Below are positions 28,801 through 43,800 of a DNA stretch of 64,000 bases, piece after piece. Positions within the stretch are counted from its first letter, which is position 1. Every line of letters begins with the position of its first letter. The notes under the pieces are model-generated. The model was given only the letters and a program-made list of their open reading frames with translations. It made no database searches and was not told where the DNA came from. Source of the DNA: Cinclus cinclus (lineage: Eukaryota; Chordata; Aves; Passeriformes; Cinclidae). The stretch covers positions 101,449,324-101,513,323 of the forward strand of contig NC_085046.1 of the NCBI RefSeq assembly GCF_963662255.1, in the 5' to 3' direction. The position numbers were made by a program, and so were the translations under genes.

Positions 28801-31800
28801 GACTGCCTTCTGGCTCTAAAACCTGATCATCTGATGCTAGACAGCTCTACATGTTACTCTACTGGGTAAAGCAAAACTGTGTCAGTGCCTCCAGGATACT
28901 TCTCCCTTCACAGAGAGACTGAGAGATAATTTCAAGAGACTGCTGAGGTGAGGAGACTTGCAGTTATGAAGTCATTTTGCTAGCTCTGACATTTCAAGTA
29001 AGAACCTGAAGGCCTCCCTCTTGGCAAACTGCACCTAAAGTTGCATCCTACAGCTTGGTGGCACTTCACTTAGTCCAACAAAGGGGTCAGTGCATTTGTG
29101 TATCCTTAAACCTCTTTTGCTGATTTCTCAAAGTGAATTATCTCAATTGGATTAGTAAGCATTAAGATATTAATCTGTGTTGATTAACATTATTTGAAAT
29201 GTCGCTTTTACTGCAGATGAGAATACAACAAAACACTGAGAGCTGAACCCCTGACTGCTCTGAGTGACATGGGACAGCGCTGAATGCCTCTAGCTTGATG
29301 TTGTGTTTCATTGCTAACCTGAGCACATCTCTTTTAAACAATTGCAAAGAGTCCTTCATTCTCTTTCCTGAAGAACAGCAAACTAGTTTTTCCCTAAGGG
29401 GTCCTCCCCTACTATGTATAATGTAGTAATGCAAACTTGTTATTTCTGGTTAAAAATCAAGAAAGATGAAATCTGTTTTGATGACTAGAAGGGTTCACTG
29501 ACTTGAAAGGTTAGTTTTAAATTTGGATTAGTTTTCTGTTTTTCTCATTGGTACTCTCATTGGTAAAAGTATAAACTGTCCTCTATCCAATAAGAGGTAG
29601 GGGAATTACAGTGAAACTGGAAGTATTACGACAGAATATAATACCTTGTGCTTATGTACCGTAAGTCCCATCTTTGGGGGGTAAACATGATTAGGAAAAA
29701 CATTTTCAGTGGATGGGGAAGGGCACTATTAATATATTTAAGAAGTTGGGACTAGAATTACCTCGAGAAAGTAAATGGGTTCATATAAAAACTTTTCCCC
29801 TCTTATTTATAAAATGTGGTTTCTTTCTTTCAGTAGAAAAGTTATGATGAGACCTTAGTCACCAGTATGCATACTAACTCTTTGGCACACCTCCTAAGGA
29901 GCACTAACACCAGTATCCTGAATTAATTCCAGCGTAGGTAATTCAGCTTATTACATTTAGAGGCAGTTTCAATTATACAAAGTGTTCTTCCATTTCTACT
30001 AAATACAAACATGCTATTTGTGAGACGAGCTGAAGAGTCACTGTGTTTCACCTCTGCAAGATCACAGTACTGGGTGATCTGAATCTTAAATACAATTTGA
30101 GTTTACCTTTCTTTATTAGAAGGATCTTCTGCATGAAAGATTCTCAAAACTTGTAAAATGTGTACATTCAAACTTCTTAATAGCTCTGTGATAAAAAATT
30201 TCATTTTCATTCTAAGTGTAGGTGGTAAGTCCACTGAAAGCTTCACACAGTTTTTATGTTGCTGAAGTTTCCTATGAAGATTTTGTTTTTTCTTCTAATC
30301 CATTTCCAGTAAGAAGTCTTTGGACAGGGTTTTATTCAGCAGCTTTTCTTGGATACCTAATTTCTGTTAACAGCACAAATTATCAAGTAGATCTGAACAA
30401 GATCTGGTTCATCATAAAGACTTTGGATTTTATTTGTTACGGAAACATATTTGAATCTGTTTAAGAAATGTCTCTTGAATGCTGACCAATGCTGCACATC
30501 CTGAGAACCCAAAGACATGAACATATGACTGCTTAGGGCTATGCTCATACAGGCTTTCCTAGGAAAAACAACCCTTTTCAGACACCATTTATCTTGTAAC
30601 AAATAATGCTTTTTAGTAAGCCAGCATCAAGGAGACATTCCCTGTCTGAAGACCATTGTCTGTGGACCCCAATACTCTTTTAATCATGAAAAATCAGTCA
30701 TTCCCATTTTTGCAGACAAGTGCCATATACATAACATGACAACCACAGGTGCAGGAAAAGGCAAAGTTGAACCAGCACTGTATTCTTCCTTTTCCCCTAT
30801 GAAAATACAGCCCCTCCGGCTCCTGGGAGGGAAATGTCACCTAGGAAGAGTGTGAAATGACTATCAGGAAAGAACCCCACTCCTGAGGTATGAACTGGCA
30901 GGGAGAGGCAGTTTGGGTAGCACAAACGTGTGGGTGCAGGCATAGGGGCTATTCACCAGTTTTGTGGCTGACCTTCATTCCCCCTTTTGTCATATCCATT
31001 CTGTTGTAGTCAACCTTGCTCCCTTTCACAAAAAGGGTCTTTTGTGTGCTTATTAACACTATTAGCACTGGCTGTTTTCTAATTCTGAATAATAATGGAG
31101 AAACTCTAATTACTGTAATTACTATGCTCCTGGGGTGAGGTTTTAGGTTTTATAATTATTTATAGCGATTTTGTTTGTGAATACTTTGTTATATTAAAAG
31201 CATAATAGACAATCATAAGTCCTTGCAGTGCATTTATTTATAACCACCTCCACTGAATTTTGCCAGTACATTTCAGCATTTATTAATCAGTTATTACTAA
31301 ATTTCTTCTGTCTAAAGGAAGTGGGAGAGAAAGTGACTACTGAAAAATGACAAATAATGTGACATGTCAAGTTTGATTCTGCCAACTAAGTATTAGTACC
31401 AACCCGAAAAGAACAAAGATGGAGGTGACAGCTAGATGGCACAACTGAATATAATCTAAATCTTCCAACCATGCCTCTTCAAGGAAGACAGAAATGTTTC
31501 AATGTGTGCAAACACTGAAACTAATCAAGAACAACCTGAGACTTTGGCTGGTAGACAGACACCTTGATCCCGTTCCCATTGCTTTTCTGGGTTTTTTGGA
31601 GTTTGCCCTCCAAAGTGGTCTCTTGGAGTAAGAAAGATGTTCTTTTGTGTCTGTTTTGTGATCACCCCGTGTGATCACAATATCATCACACTGCGGGATA
31701 AAAAAAATCTTTGTTTCTTACAGAATAATCCACCAGATTTATCCCTCAGGTAAAGATGCTCCCTGAAATTATACTTCTACCTTCAGTTCCTCTACCACTT

Positions 31801-34800
31801 ACAGATATGGGCATGGAGGCCTCTTGCATTAATATAATCCAGAATACACTACTTTGAAACAGCTTGTTGTCACACTGATGTAATTATGAGTCTTGATTCT
31901 TGTTTATGCTTTTTATCCACTGGTGTGTGGAAAATTGGAAAAATTGGAAAATTCTGATTCTTGGATCATTACTATTAATTACTTGCCATTTCCTTTTTGT
32001 GAACTTCATTGTGAGTGAAAAGTTGTTGATCCCAGCATGAAGAGGACAGAGGCTTTTTTTCAAGGTTGCTTCAAGGGCTGCTTATTTGTTTAGAGGTTTT
32101 ATTTGGTAAAAGTTGTTATGTTAACCTAGGCCAACCTTAACTAAGCACCACTTCATCATCCTTTATCAAAGAACTATTCATGCAACTCAGCAATGCTTTT
32201 TCTAAATGACTGTGAGACCTCATTTAGATTTTTAATAAACAGTCACATTCTAATGAGGTCTTCATAAAACTGACTAAATACGTTTAGAAATCATTAGCTT
32301 AAATTATCAGTACAAAAGTCTCCTTAGGGAGCCCTGCAGATTTTGTGATAAGACTTCTGGCAGATGGATTAGTGTAACAGCACAAGCTAGTTCTGAATTT
32401 CCACACAAGCAGTGTAAATGTGAGTGACTGGGTAACAGGCTACTAGATAAAGAGCTAAATGTCCCTCAGGTGGGTTCATTAAAGAGAGAAAACAATCAAA
32501 ACACATTTTGGTGCCATTTAAATACCAGGTGCACAGCAGTCTGCAGGTGCCAGAAACACTGACAAGGGTCCCTTGCTGGAACACACAAGAGCTTAAAGGG
32601 ATGCGTGGCTCTGACAAGTGTGCCTCAGATAATGACAGATATTGGCAGATGTACCCAGACCCTGCTGGAGGGTAATTCAGGGACTGAGTCATTTGCAGCA
32701 GGTGCCTGCATTAGGGACAGCCTCATGGTGATTTCTCCACCAGCAATTAAAACAGGCCTGATGCACAATGCTCCAGGGCAAGAAGCAAGTTCCTAACACT
32801 GATTTAATGACTATCCAGCCAGTCCTGGTAAACAAATACATATACGCCCCTCAATGATTATTCATGAAGGCTGTACATCATGTGGCAAATATGTTAAATT
32901 TTGACAATTCCTGTTTCCTAAAGACGCAAAAAAAATTTCCTCCTTGGCTTACAATGGGTCAACACAGATAGAAAGTAAAAATAAGAAACCCCTATAAATC
33001 TTATACCAGTGAAAGCAATAGAAATTGGAAACCTCAAGTTTGGGGATGTTATAAAGTTTGCCCTACAGGAATGCTACAGAAAGTCCATTAAAATCATTAC
33101 TACTCAAGGTGGCACAGAGCTTGTGCTAGGGTCTGTGGGACAGATGGTGTGCTTGTAATTTGCCTCCTTGTTTGTTGTTACTCAGGATTCCAGCTCTGGG
33201 AGTGGCACAAAAACACCAATGGAGGAGTGAGTGCATTGTTCTGTGGCTCATACTATTTCATTTCCATTAAAAGCTCATTTCAATTTCTGCTCTGATGTCA
33301 CCTATGCTGGCCTCCAGAGAAAGTGAGAACAAAGTCATTTCTACCACTGCCAGAAACAACAAAGCTGAAGATCTGTATCCCCCTAAGACTCTTGCACACT
33401 GAAAAAATCTCCACGGTGGCACAAACCATTCCTTTCTGCTGTGGGAATGTGCTGTGCACCTAAATGCTGTGAGCAGAGGCTGCCAGCACTGCCACCAAGA
33501 CTGGTGTCTCCCTTGCTGACACCCAACAGTTCACTCTAATTGGTGCTTCCAAATACTGACTTTGGGAAAACAGTATGTGGTTTCATGCAGAATGCTGTTT
33601 ATGCTCTCAGGCTTGTTTATTCATACCCTGAAAACATCCCTTTTTAAGCTGTTCGCTTGGGCTCTTATGAATGCGCATAAAACTTTAACAAAGAGATTTG
33701 CTGGAGAGCTACCTATTCTTACAAATCCATCCATTTTGAATTAATACGTGACCATCCAGCTATTTCTACCTTATTCCTCACTCAAGGGACTGCATTTTTA
33801 AAGTGGCCTCCATGATCCCTCTTTGTCTCTGCAATTTGTTGTACATGTGTTCCTGTAGTAGGTGTTAATTGCTGTCACAATCCCCATCTTTTTTACACCT
33901 AAAAATAATACTGGCACCTGATCTGTTAGCACAGAGATATCTAAATGTTAGGATTTATATTATCAGTTCACAAAGGACATATGGAAGAATAAACTGAGAT
34001 TGTAAAACTGGACTTGCTCAAAAGGACTTTAACTCACACCACATAAACAGTGCTCTCTCCTAATGCAAATGCCACAGGGCAGAGGGGGAATCAGACACTT
34101 CACCAGTGTGAAATTAAAAACATCTCTTAAAACCATGCTGCTCAAACCAAGATGTATGCACTTGACTTCTTACTTCAACACTTTGACTTGCAATAATTGC
34201 AGTAGTTCCCATAAAAGCAGTGGGACTCTTTTTTATATCAAATGAAAGCTTTATGGCAAATTCCCAAGCAAATTCTCTTGGAAAAAAAACAAACATCCCA
34301 GATGAGAACTAAGACAGCAGCGCACAGACAAAGCAGTAAATGAAAAGACTCACTTATTGACAGCTGTGTGAAACAAAGAAAAAGGCTCCATTCAATACTT
34401 GTTGAAAACAAAATTAGCCATAAAGACCAGAGTTGGAGGTCTGCTTTACAAGTTACCAAGAAGAGAAGAGAAGTACACAGTATGAATCAGGTAACTCAAG
34501 CTTTCCTTTACCATCCAGCTCCCCAATATGATCTCCTGATCAGCAAACAGTGCACAAACGTGTAAGACTGTGTCTTCTGTTTTAGTCCAGAAGGCTTCCA
34601 GGAAGGAAAAATCAAACAAACCAGACCCATTTAGACAAATATACCAAGAAGCAATTTCACAGTTTAACTACTTTTCTCATACATCAGTTTCAGAATGACT
34701 CCCCCTTAGCCTTCCTTAAAAAAAAAAAAAACAAAAAAAACACAAAACAACAAAAAAAAAAATCCATACCTTGTCCTGCAACAAATTAACTTATTTTCTT

Positions 34801-37800
34801 AAGAGAATTGGAATATCTGAGGTAAGTACAAACATATGACACCTCCTCTCTTTGTCAGTCTTTGCAGACTCTGCTGTATAGAATGCAGCTTTACCAGTTA
34901 CTTTTTCATTGTGCTAATGTTATCAAAGCCAAGCATCCAAGACATGTTTAAAAATAATTGATAATGAACCTCTCAGCACAGGCAGTCATACATATTTTAT
35001 GTGCTATACTTAGTACGTAAGCACCTTGTTGGTCTGTTATTTAATTTTGAAAAGCAAGCACCTTGGACGTCTTTCATGTTTTTAAGTACAAAAGCCACTT
35101 ACCCTTCCCACTTCTACCAGATTAGTAACCATGATTATGCTGGCTGTGTTTTCATGCCATACCATTCTCCAGAAGTCATATATTGTCTCCTGCATTGGTC
35201 CTGAAACAATAAATCAAATGAAAGGTTACTATCTGAAAGTCTCATGACTGCAAGCTTGTCTCTGGGGAACTTTGTGAAGCTGTGAGTGTACACATATATT
35301 CATATCACTATCATCATATTTTTCATTTAGGGTCAATCAATTTCTTTTCTGTCATCCTACCTATCTGCATTTAAGCATTTTTCTCCTGAAACAGTGGTCT
35401 GAAAGAAAGTTAGCTGTCCAGCACTTATGTATTTATCTCTGTAATACCCAGAAGTGGAATTGTAAAAAATGGATAACATCACTCTTTCTTTTAGCAATTG
35501 GATGATAACCTAGAGGTGTATTTGGAATGAAATGAGCCTCAATGGACTATGTGGCCTTTCCTGGTTTCTAATATTTTTCTTAGCATACACTATCCATCAA
35601 ATTATCCCAGCTCCTAAACTGTAGTTCCTGAAGTGAGACAGAAGTTATAGTTTTTTTTTGCTGCAGTGTATTACTTTGCAAAACAGTGGGGAAAGTGGCA
35701 AAGAAACTTGATGTGCCATGGCAGCATGTCCTCTGCAGTGCTTTCCCCAACCTGTGTGCTTCTGTTCATGAACACACAGGGCTTCCTCCAGCATCATGCT
35801 GAAGCTGGGTACCAGCTCACAGGAAATGATACAGAAATGTAAAATGTTGAGAAAAAACACATCTCTTTGTGTGTACCCAGTCTTGTCTGTTTGTAGCTTA
35901 TGTGTCTTACCTGGGGTGCGTGGTGTGCCACCCCAATTTTAAACCAGTGCTTTAAAATCACTGAGCCAATAACAGTAAACAATATAAACAATAAGCTTAA
36001 CATCCATGCTGAATCCATTAGTGAACTGTCACATTGCAGCAAACAATTAGGGGCTTATTTAGAGGAATGACTTAAATCAGCAAATTGGAAAACAAATGGA
36101 TAACGCATTGGCCTAATGTTCCTCTAGTAAAGAAGCCAACACTCTTCAAGCATTACCAAACCATACATTGACAGATTTGGGCAGTTTGGCACCCATATTG
36201 TGTAGTTTGAGCTCCCTTTGAATAGAATATCTTCACTCTGAAATCAAGTATTTAGTGGAAAATATAGTAATATATTATTGCTATATTGTCTTGGCAGAGG
36301 GCTTGGACCAGATGGTATTTAAAGATCCCTTCCATCCCAAACCATTCTGTGACTTCATGACTCATGGTATTATATGCAAGCCAAAAACAACTCACTAGGC
36401 AAATAACATCACAGATATGATGTAACTAAGATCTGAAATCTAAGAAAAAGGTAACAGACAGAAACTCTTTGACGTTTTAAAAAAATATATAATTTTTCCA
36501 AATTATAATTTTTCTACCCATAATTTGCACAGATCATTTGAAGAAGCTATGCATTCTCCTTGTTTTATCTGTCTTTAAAATGATGCATATATTAGCAGTT
36601 TCATAGGTCTCCTTATAATTTTCATTTCCTCATAGGTTTCCTTGAATTGCTTTCACTGTTCATGGAAAAGGAGAAAAGAACATTTAAAACAACAGGAAGC
36701 TATGACTATTAGAACACGAGAAATGTCAGAAGGTCTTAAGAGTAGAATTAACAGCAGAATCTCAAACTACTGTTTCTGCAATGATTTAATTCAAGCTGAT
36801 GTTATGGCCGCAAAACTGAACACCTTTATTCTTCTTTTAATCAACACCACAGAACAGGTGATACTTTTGTGACATTTCATTTTGAATTTCAACAAGAGAT
36901 TAATTACTCTTAGTCATATGGAAATTTACAGCAAGTATTTTACTTCTACCTAAGTGCCCTGGATATGTGATATAGTCATAGTCCAAGTGCAATTTTGAAT
37001 GTCTCAGTAATATAATTAATATATATTATAGTGAAAGTTCAGCTTGTTTGTGTTTTAATATTTTAGAATTTAATGTAGCTTTCTTTAGAAAATGAAGTCA
37101 TGATAGCACTAGAAAGGTTTTGTGCCAGCCTCGCCTACTGAGATAAGGAATCAAAGGATTCCACTGACTGTAGGAAAATACTGTCTCTGTATAGCTTCTT
37201 CCTTCCTCTCAACTCTGAAACAAATATTCAGCTAAATTACTACTGCTATTATCTTTCAAGGAGTATAGCTAAAAGTAGGCTTAGGGAAAGGTGGTTTTCC
37301 ACAGAGTAGTGTCCTGGAAAAAGTTTGTAAGTTAATGAATGACAGTTTATTACCATTATACTTGATCAAGGACGAAAAATAATAACACTATTGCTTCAAG
37401 AATCCTGGTATAATGGAAAAAATCTAAGTGGCTCCCCTGCATTCTGTCTTCACAGGACTTGTGTGATGTTTCAATAAACTTAATCTGAGTATATTTTTGG
37501 TAATGCTGCAGGAAAGGTAAGAGAAGATCCTCTGTCTACAAAGGTCTCGTCTCCTTGCAAGAAGCCAGAATCTTTGAGAAACTGTGGGGTGATATAGCAA
37601 GTTTCTTAAAATACTAAATAAGTATTATTTCCCACAGATTCACTTGAAGTACAAGACAGTTGGGCCCTATATTGTAACAGTCATTTCTTTTTGACAGCTC
37701 TGGGATAACCTGCAACAATATAATCTTGATTTCTTTTTTCCCTAGAGACTACATAATTTGTGATGTTATTTAACGATTCCTACATTTCAAATCCAAAAAT

Positions 37801-40800
37801 CACAAATTACAACTGGGAAGAGATCCTAAACACTCATTTATTCCTGTAGATTTTGAATTTGTCATTCTCCATAAAATAAAAAAAGGTAACAGACTATAAG
37901 AAAAGGAAATCTTTATGAAGAGTAATGTTTTCTTTGCAGGGCAGAGAAAGAGCTGAGCTATGATATGTCTTTCAAGCTTGATTCTAAGCATACCTCTAGA
38001 AGAAATGTCCCATTTTGCAGTGCAGAGTATGCTCTTGTCCATCTTACTATCTAAATAAGACAATCATAATTAAAAATGCTTGATGGGATTTCCTGCTTTC
38101 CTTTCATATTGTCATGTTTTTTTTTTCTTATTGGGTCCAGTTCTCACATGTGGCCTCCAAACTTTTCACATTCAGGATGCTAAGAAAAAAACCCAACACC
38201 CCAAAACCTACTTCAAAGTCTCAGAAAGTAATTCTTCTAGATATCATTTTTCTTTTCTTCTTGACATTTAAAAAATATTTTCTGACCTATGAATAAAGTA
38301 TTACTTGTCTCCAGTGAGAATTGAAAAGCTTTAGAGGCTAGGTAGGGTTGTGGGATTTATTGTCCTGAAGAACTGAACAGTTTGATTCCAGAGACTTGTG
38401 GTAGGGGGAAAAAAAGCCTATAATTGTTCTAAGCATCAGCTTAACAGATGTGTGCACAATAGGGAGAAAGGTTATTCTCAGCAGTTGCCCTCTTGCAGGA
38501 GAAGAAGGTCTGAAGAGAAGGTACTGTGCTACTCGACAGAAAGCCTGCAGCACACCCCATTAGCTCCACAATACAGCACTTGGTATCAAAGATCTCTGCT
38601 GTGAAAAAAGAGAGATCAGCGACACACTGCAACCAGAAGATGAAAAGCAAAGAAAAATAAGAAAAAGAAATCAACCCTCCAAACCCCTAGCTAATTAAAT
38701 GCATTATTGAAAAAACTCAACAGAAACGACTGGTTGTATATATTACAACCATTGGTTCTATTACCAGCAGTAGTTAGTTGCTGCTCTGGGAACAAAAACA
38801 TATTAGGAAATGGAACATCACACAGCTTTTATGAATGGTTTAGACTCTTTAAAGCTGCTTTTGTAATGAGAGTTTTCTAGCACCTGTATTTCTGCTTCCT
38901 ATTGTGAGACACACTTCTAACAACTGGTACTGCTACTGCGGTGTGTGATCAATTTGAATGTGATGAACTAGCCCAGAATATAGGAAAAAGTGTTAAGGTG
39001 TAGAGAATAAAGCAAGCAAACGAACAAACAAGTAAAGTCTGAATCCTGCAGCATACACAGCACTTACTCACATAGGACTTTTAAATCCATGGGTAATTTT
39101 TCAATTTCTAGAAAAGCAAGAAGCTTAGACAAGGAACAAATAGCTTCTAAAACATTTTTCTAGAGTAAAATGTCAAATCCACATGCTAGCATTTGGTCCA
39201 CCTGAGACCAAGTTCAGTTATAGATATTAAAGCTAGAAATGTGCAGAAAATGAACAGACACCCTTAAGCTCCAAAGGCTCCCCAGCGACAGTGAATGGGC
39301 AGTGGGAGCTATAAATATGTGCTGATAGAGGCAGGGGACTGACAAGATGCAAGAATTATACCTGCAGCAGTTAAATTCCATCTTGAAAAGAGAGCAGAAA
39401 TGCCCCTTACAGTGAGTAGACACAACCACACTGCATGAGGTGATTATAAAATGGTCCCTCCACCTACTGATTACTGCAGTTTCTGGTAGCAGTGATAACA
39501 GCCTTCACTTTTTACTGAAGCAAAACCTGCTGCTTGCTGCTGTGACTGCCTACAGCTTGACTACTGAAAGACACTTAGCTAATATGCCTACTTAGAGGGA
39601 GCTGCATTTTAGTACTCGTTCTTCTACTATGCATGTTCCCTTCAAAATGAACTTGAGATACAAGTGAGCATTTCCTTATTAAGAGATATGGCTGCTTTGG
39701 AACAACAATAACAACAAAAGCCCAAAAGCAATGATTCCCTTTGCAACTACAGTGTCAAAACCCCCCATCTCATCATGTAGCAGAAATTGTCTAAAATACA
39801 CTCAAAAGCATAAAACCAGACAGGAATAAAATACTGGGAGAGGAGACTACTAGTCTCCTAGTAGTAGATAAAAAAGTTCAAAAACTCTTGTTTTCCTAAT
39901 AAACGTTCTGGGGCAAATGTAGCTGCCAGTAGGATGATTTATTTCACAGGAGGAAGCAAAATTTCAGATTTGTACTACCAGTCCAGAGATCTGATAATCC
40001 ATAAGAACATTTATTTGCTCTTCTAACCATGCTAGAATTTGGAGGTAAAAACCCCTTCAGAAAAAGGTATGTAAAAAACTGCAGCTAATTGTCACTTTCC
40101 ACTATAAATGTCACTGTCTGCAGGCAAGTGAACATCTCCCATAACTGGAATACATTTTTTCCCTATTGAATAGGGCAATGTGCCCAAGATTTTACCAAAA
40201 GGAATTTGTGGGTTCATCATTATGTGACCAAGCTTTCCTGACTCTTCAGTTCTGTCAGTTTCCCAGTTACCTCACAGGAAACTCATCACTGGTCAACAGC
40301 TCTGCAAATCCGGATGCCTCCTCAGGTGACCAGGTGTAGGCTAAGGAGTCTTTGAATTGAATTTTACTTTTTCAGAAAGTAACCTGTCTTTATCTTTCTA
40401 TCTAAAATAGTCAGCTTACTATAAAGATAAGGTACAGATCCCAGTTGTGCTGACTTAGCCAACCTGCAAGATAAACTGCTGCTTCGGTGTTTTTTGTAAT
40501 TCCATGGCCACACAGCAGTACAGCTGTTGCTGGATCACCTTTACCTTCCCAAATGAGCCGGTTTCTGAATGGAAGGTACTTTGAAGATCTGCTCAATTGC
40601 TGATAATCTGATTTGTCAGAAGCAGTCTTCACCATATGCTTGTTGAATAGTTATGGTAGCATGCATTAAACCTTCACTCATGCTTCCAGGAGCTGTTAAG
40701 GACTTAATGCTTCCATGAAGCCCAGAACAAAACTCTGCTATAAAAGCTTCAAAAATTCAGGCCAAGATTATGCAGTCTTTTCTCTCTCTAACCAAAATAG

Positions 40801-43800
40801 GTTTAGATATTTGTTTTCTATGGTAACATATTTACTTAACTTTAAAGGTTTACACAAGAGCATTTTCATAGGCACAGTATGTGTGTTCCTATTATATGAA
40901 CAGTTTTGGTATCTGAGATAAAGCTGAAGTCAAGATATCACCACACCATATGGGCCCACTGCTCATCACTAGCTATCAAAATGCATACAGATCAGTCTTC
41001 TGTGTTTTTAGGTCTCAAGAAAATAATGATGAAAGAGAATCAGGTCACATAAACTGGAAGTCTTCTAAAAGCTTTAATAAAGTCCTCCCAAGTCTGTTCC
41101 AGAAAATAAACCAGCACTGAGGGTAAAAGGTACCCCAGTGCCATCCACCTGTTCATTTGTAATGAAGTCTCCTCCAGGCCTATCACTGTAACAATTAGCC
41201 CACTAAAAAGCAACAGACACTTGTACTGGCAAAACTGGGCCATTAATGCTTCAGTGTTATTTATTAATTGCTAGTTTCTAGCTGTCATACTCATTTTATG
41301 CACTAAAGAATCTCAATGAAATAAATAAAACCCCTGCAATGAGCTGGAAAACAAGTTCTTGCTTTTATTTAATTTGAATTTGTATTTAATTCCAATGCTG
41401 AGTGTGATGACATTTGAAAAGCACTTTCTAACTTTAGCCTTACAAGTATTAATTATTACATAATCTTCAATAGGGCTATACTGTAATTATACAGCTAAGC
41501 TGGATTTCCTGACAAAATCTTGCTTACAAATGTCTCTCACCTTGGAAAAAATATAAACAAAGAAGTTGTGGATGGCTTAACAACAAGGCTGGTTCCCTAC
41601 AGGTACATTAGACCAGCAAGGATGCCTGAGGCTAAGGCTACTTCATGTGAGGTATGGAAAAATCCTCTGTCCCAGTCTTAGACCTTATTTTAACAATTCT
41701 TCCATTGTAGTAGATTCAGAGATTGCACAGAGAGAAGCCAACTGCTTGCAGAGGCAGTAATGACCTCATAGTCAGCTGAGAAAAGATACCATTTTGTAAG
41801 CAAAAATTCTACTAAAACTTAATTCACAAGCAAATAAAATTGTTTTCTCCTAACACTAAGAGAAAACCCAGGCTTCAGAACATATCATGCATATCAGATA
41901 TATCTGAGTTGCAGACAGTCTGCTGTTTCTTTTTTTTGCCTTTTGTAATGACACCTCCTTATAATGCTTACCCCCAAAACATCAGTATGCAGCAACACTG
42001 TTCCATAGTAGGTCACCTCAGCTATACTCAAATGGGTTAATCAGAGCCGAGATAGGAATTTAAAATGTGCTTTTCATTATTTCCTTACTTAGATGGATTG
42101 TCAATAAGAAACAGACTCGACTGAATCCTGTTAGCTTGACATTTCTGGAAAACACTGCTTATATAGCAAGCTGAAATGCTTTACTGGACAAATCCCGCCC
42201 AGTGCAGCTACTGGCAACATAGAGGCTTTCTACTGTATCCTTTGCTCTGGAAAAACACAGCTTTCTCTCATTACCAGCCAAGGGACAGCACAGTGAATAG
42301 TAATTGGCTGATTTTCAAGCACAAACTGAATCCTACCTGCTTTGAGCTAGCCAGTCAGCCAGCCCTGCTGCCTGCACACTGCTGTACGTGAAAATTGGCT
42401 TTCACAAAATGAAATGCTCAAAGTGCTTTCAAGTCCCATTAGCTTTTAACAAGGCTTAGATTACTAAGTGACTGTGGAGCATGTGGAAATTTTATGTATA
42501 GCTCCCATGAGACTGACCAGTGCTTTGGCTGGCTTTCTATACACACTACTCCTATATTTAAGGAGTCAGCACTAGACCTCTTACAGGAAGAAGGAAAAGA
42601 TTGACCTGTAAATTCTCCACCTCTTTCCAAAAATAAAAAGAAAAAAACATTGCTATTTACAATGTACAGTAGTGGGGAGCCAGAGTCCCACTGTTCTACG
42701 AAATAATGCAACCGTTCCAAAATAGCTAATATAAGAACCCCTCCATTCTGAATGCCCAGTTTAATATATACTTAAAAATATTATCCTTTGAGCAATGATA
42801 AAACAGATTACTCCTGAGTTTCTTCCTTTCAAATTGTTCATTTCATAAAACTAGATAATCAGTTTGAAAATGTGTATTTTCTAAGAGTATGTAAATTCAC
42901 ATACACATCAACTGTTGCGTACAGCTGGATTGTTTCTCTTGCTGGCATTTCTCTGATCCTATTCTGCAATGAGATGGAGGAATGTGGTATTTATTCTCTG
43001 GGCTATCATATGGCATTTTCTTTTCTCTATTGATACAGATCTAACTGGGCTGGAACAGTGCCCATCTCAACGCATTGTTTTGTCTGCATTATGGCACTGT
43101 CTAGAAATCCCAGCCTGGGACTGGAGCTCCATTGCAGCAGAAGCACCAAACATATGAAATGCCCATGAATACAAAAAAAGGCGTTCATGCCCCTCACAGT
43201 CATAAGAAGCCAAACACACCTTGAAAGACAACAAGAGTAAGGTAGGGTTTGAATGAACTGAACATTCTTGGTAAAATACAAAGCAACCACAACATGACAG
43301 ATCCTACCATTCCTGAATAATCTTACCTGTTCCTGCTCCATGTAAGTATTTCCACCATTTTCAGAAACAGGTCATTGCTTTACGTATTTTAAAGGCTGTG
43401 ACCACACTTTATTTGTGCACTCTTGACAGGTGCTATTTAAGACATTTTTATACCACTACAGCAAATGCTGCCACCTAAGTTTCCAACTAATAAAGTGTTA
43501 CACACTTATTGATTGACATTTCTCCACAGCTAGATTTCCAATACTAGCTCAGTTTGTTCTATTTGAACAAAATAAAATGAAAATGTCATACGGTTTCCCA
43601 AAGAATAAATAGCACATTTCCACAATACCTTTTGACTACTCACAGAAGTACTGCAGACTTGTAACAGAGAAAATGTCAGCAACAGAAATTGTCCAGATTT
43701 AAACAGTTAGCCTAAGATGAGACAAAGCTGAATGCAATAAAAGTGGTATACATAGCATTACTGTCCATTTATGCACCCTTATGCCACTAAAGAAAGCAGA

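Larger units (their letters stand above)
22796..35102 (-). other. PTPRM: PTPRM intron between w4 and w5 (12307 nt)
   Basis: Donor GTAAGT, acceptor TTTTAAAG. It holds one well preserved CR1 (23224-23576), a perfect 10-bp inverted repeat (31656-31680) and an A-rich tract (34718-34762). About 24880-25130 is locally GC-richer with open frames on both strands, but no protein is recognised. The rest shows nothing I can assign. Confidence 0.8.
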
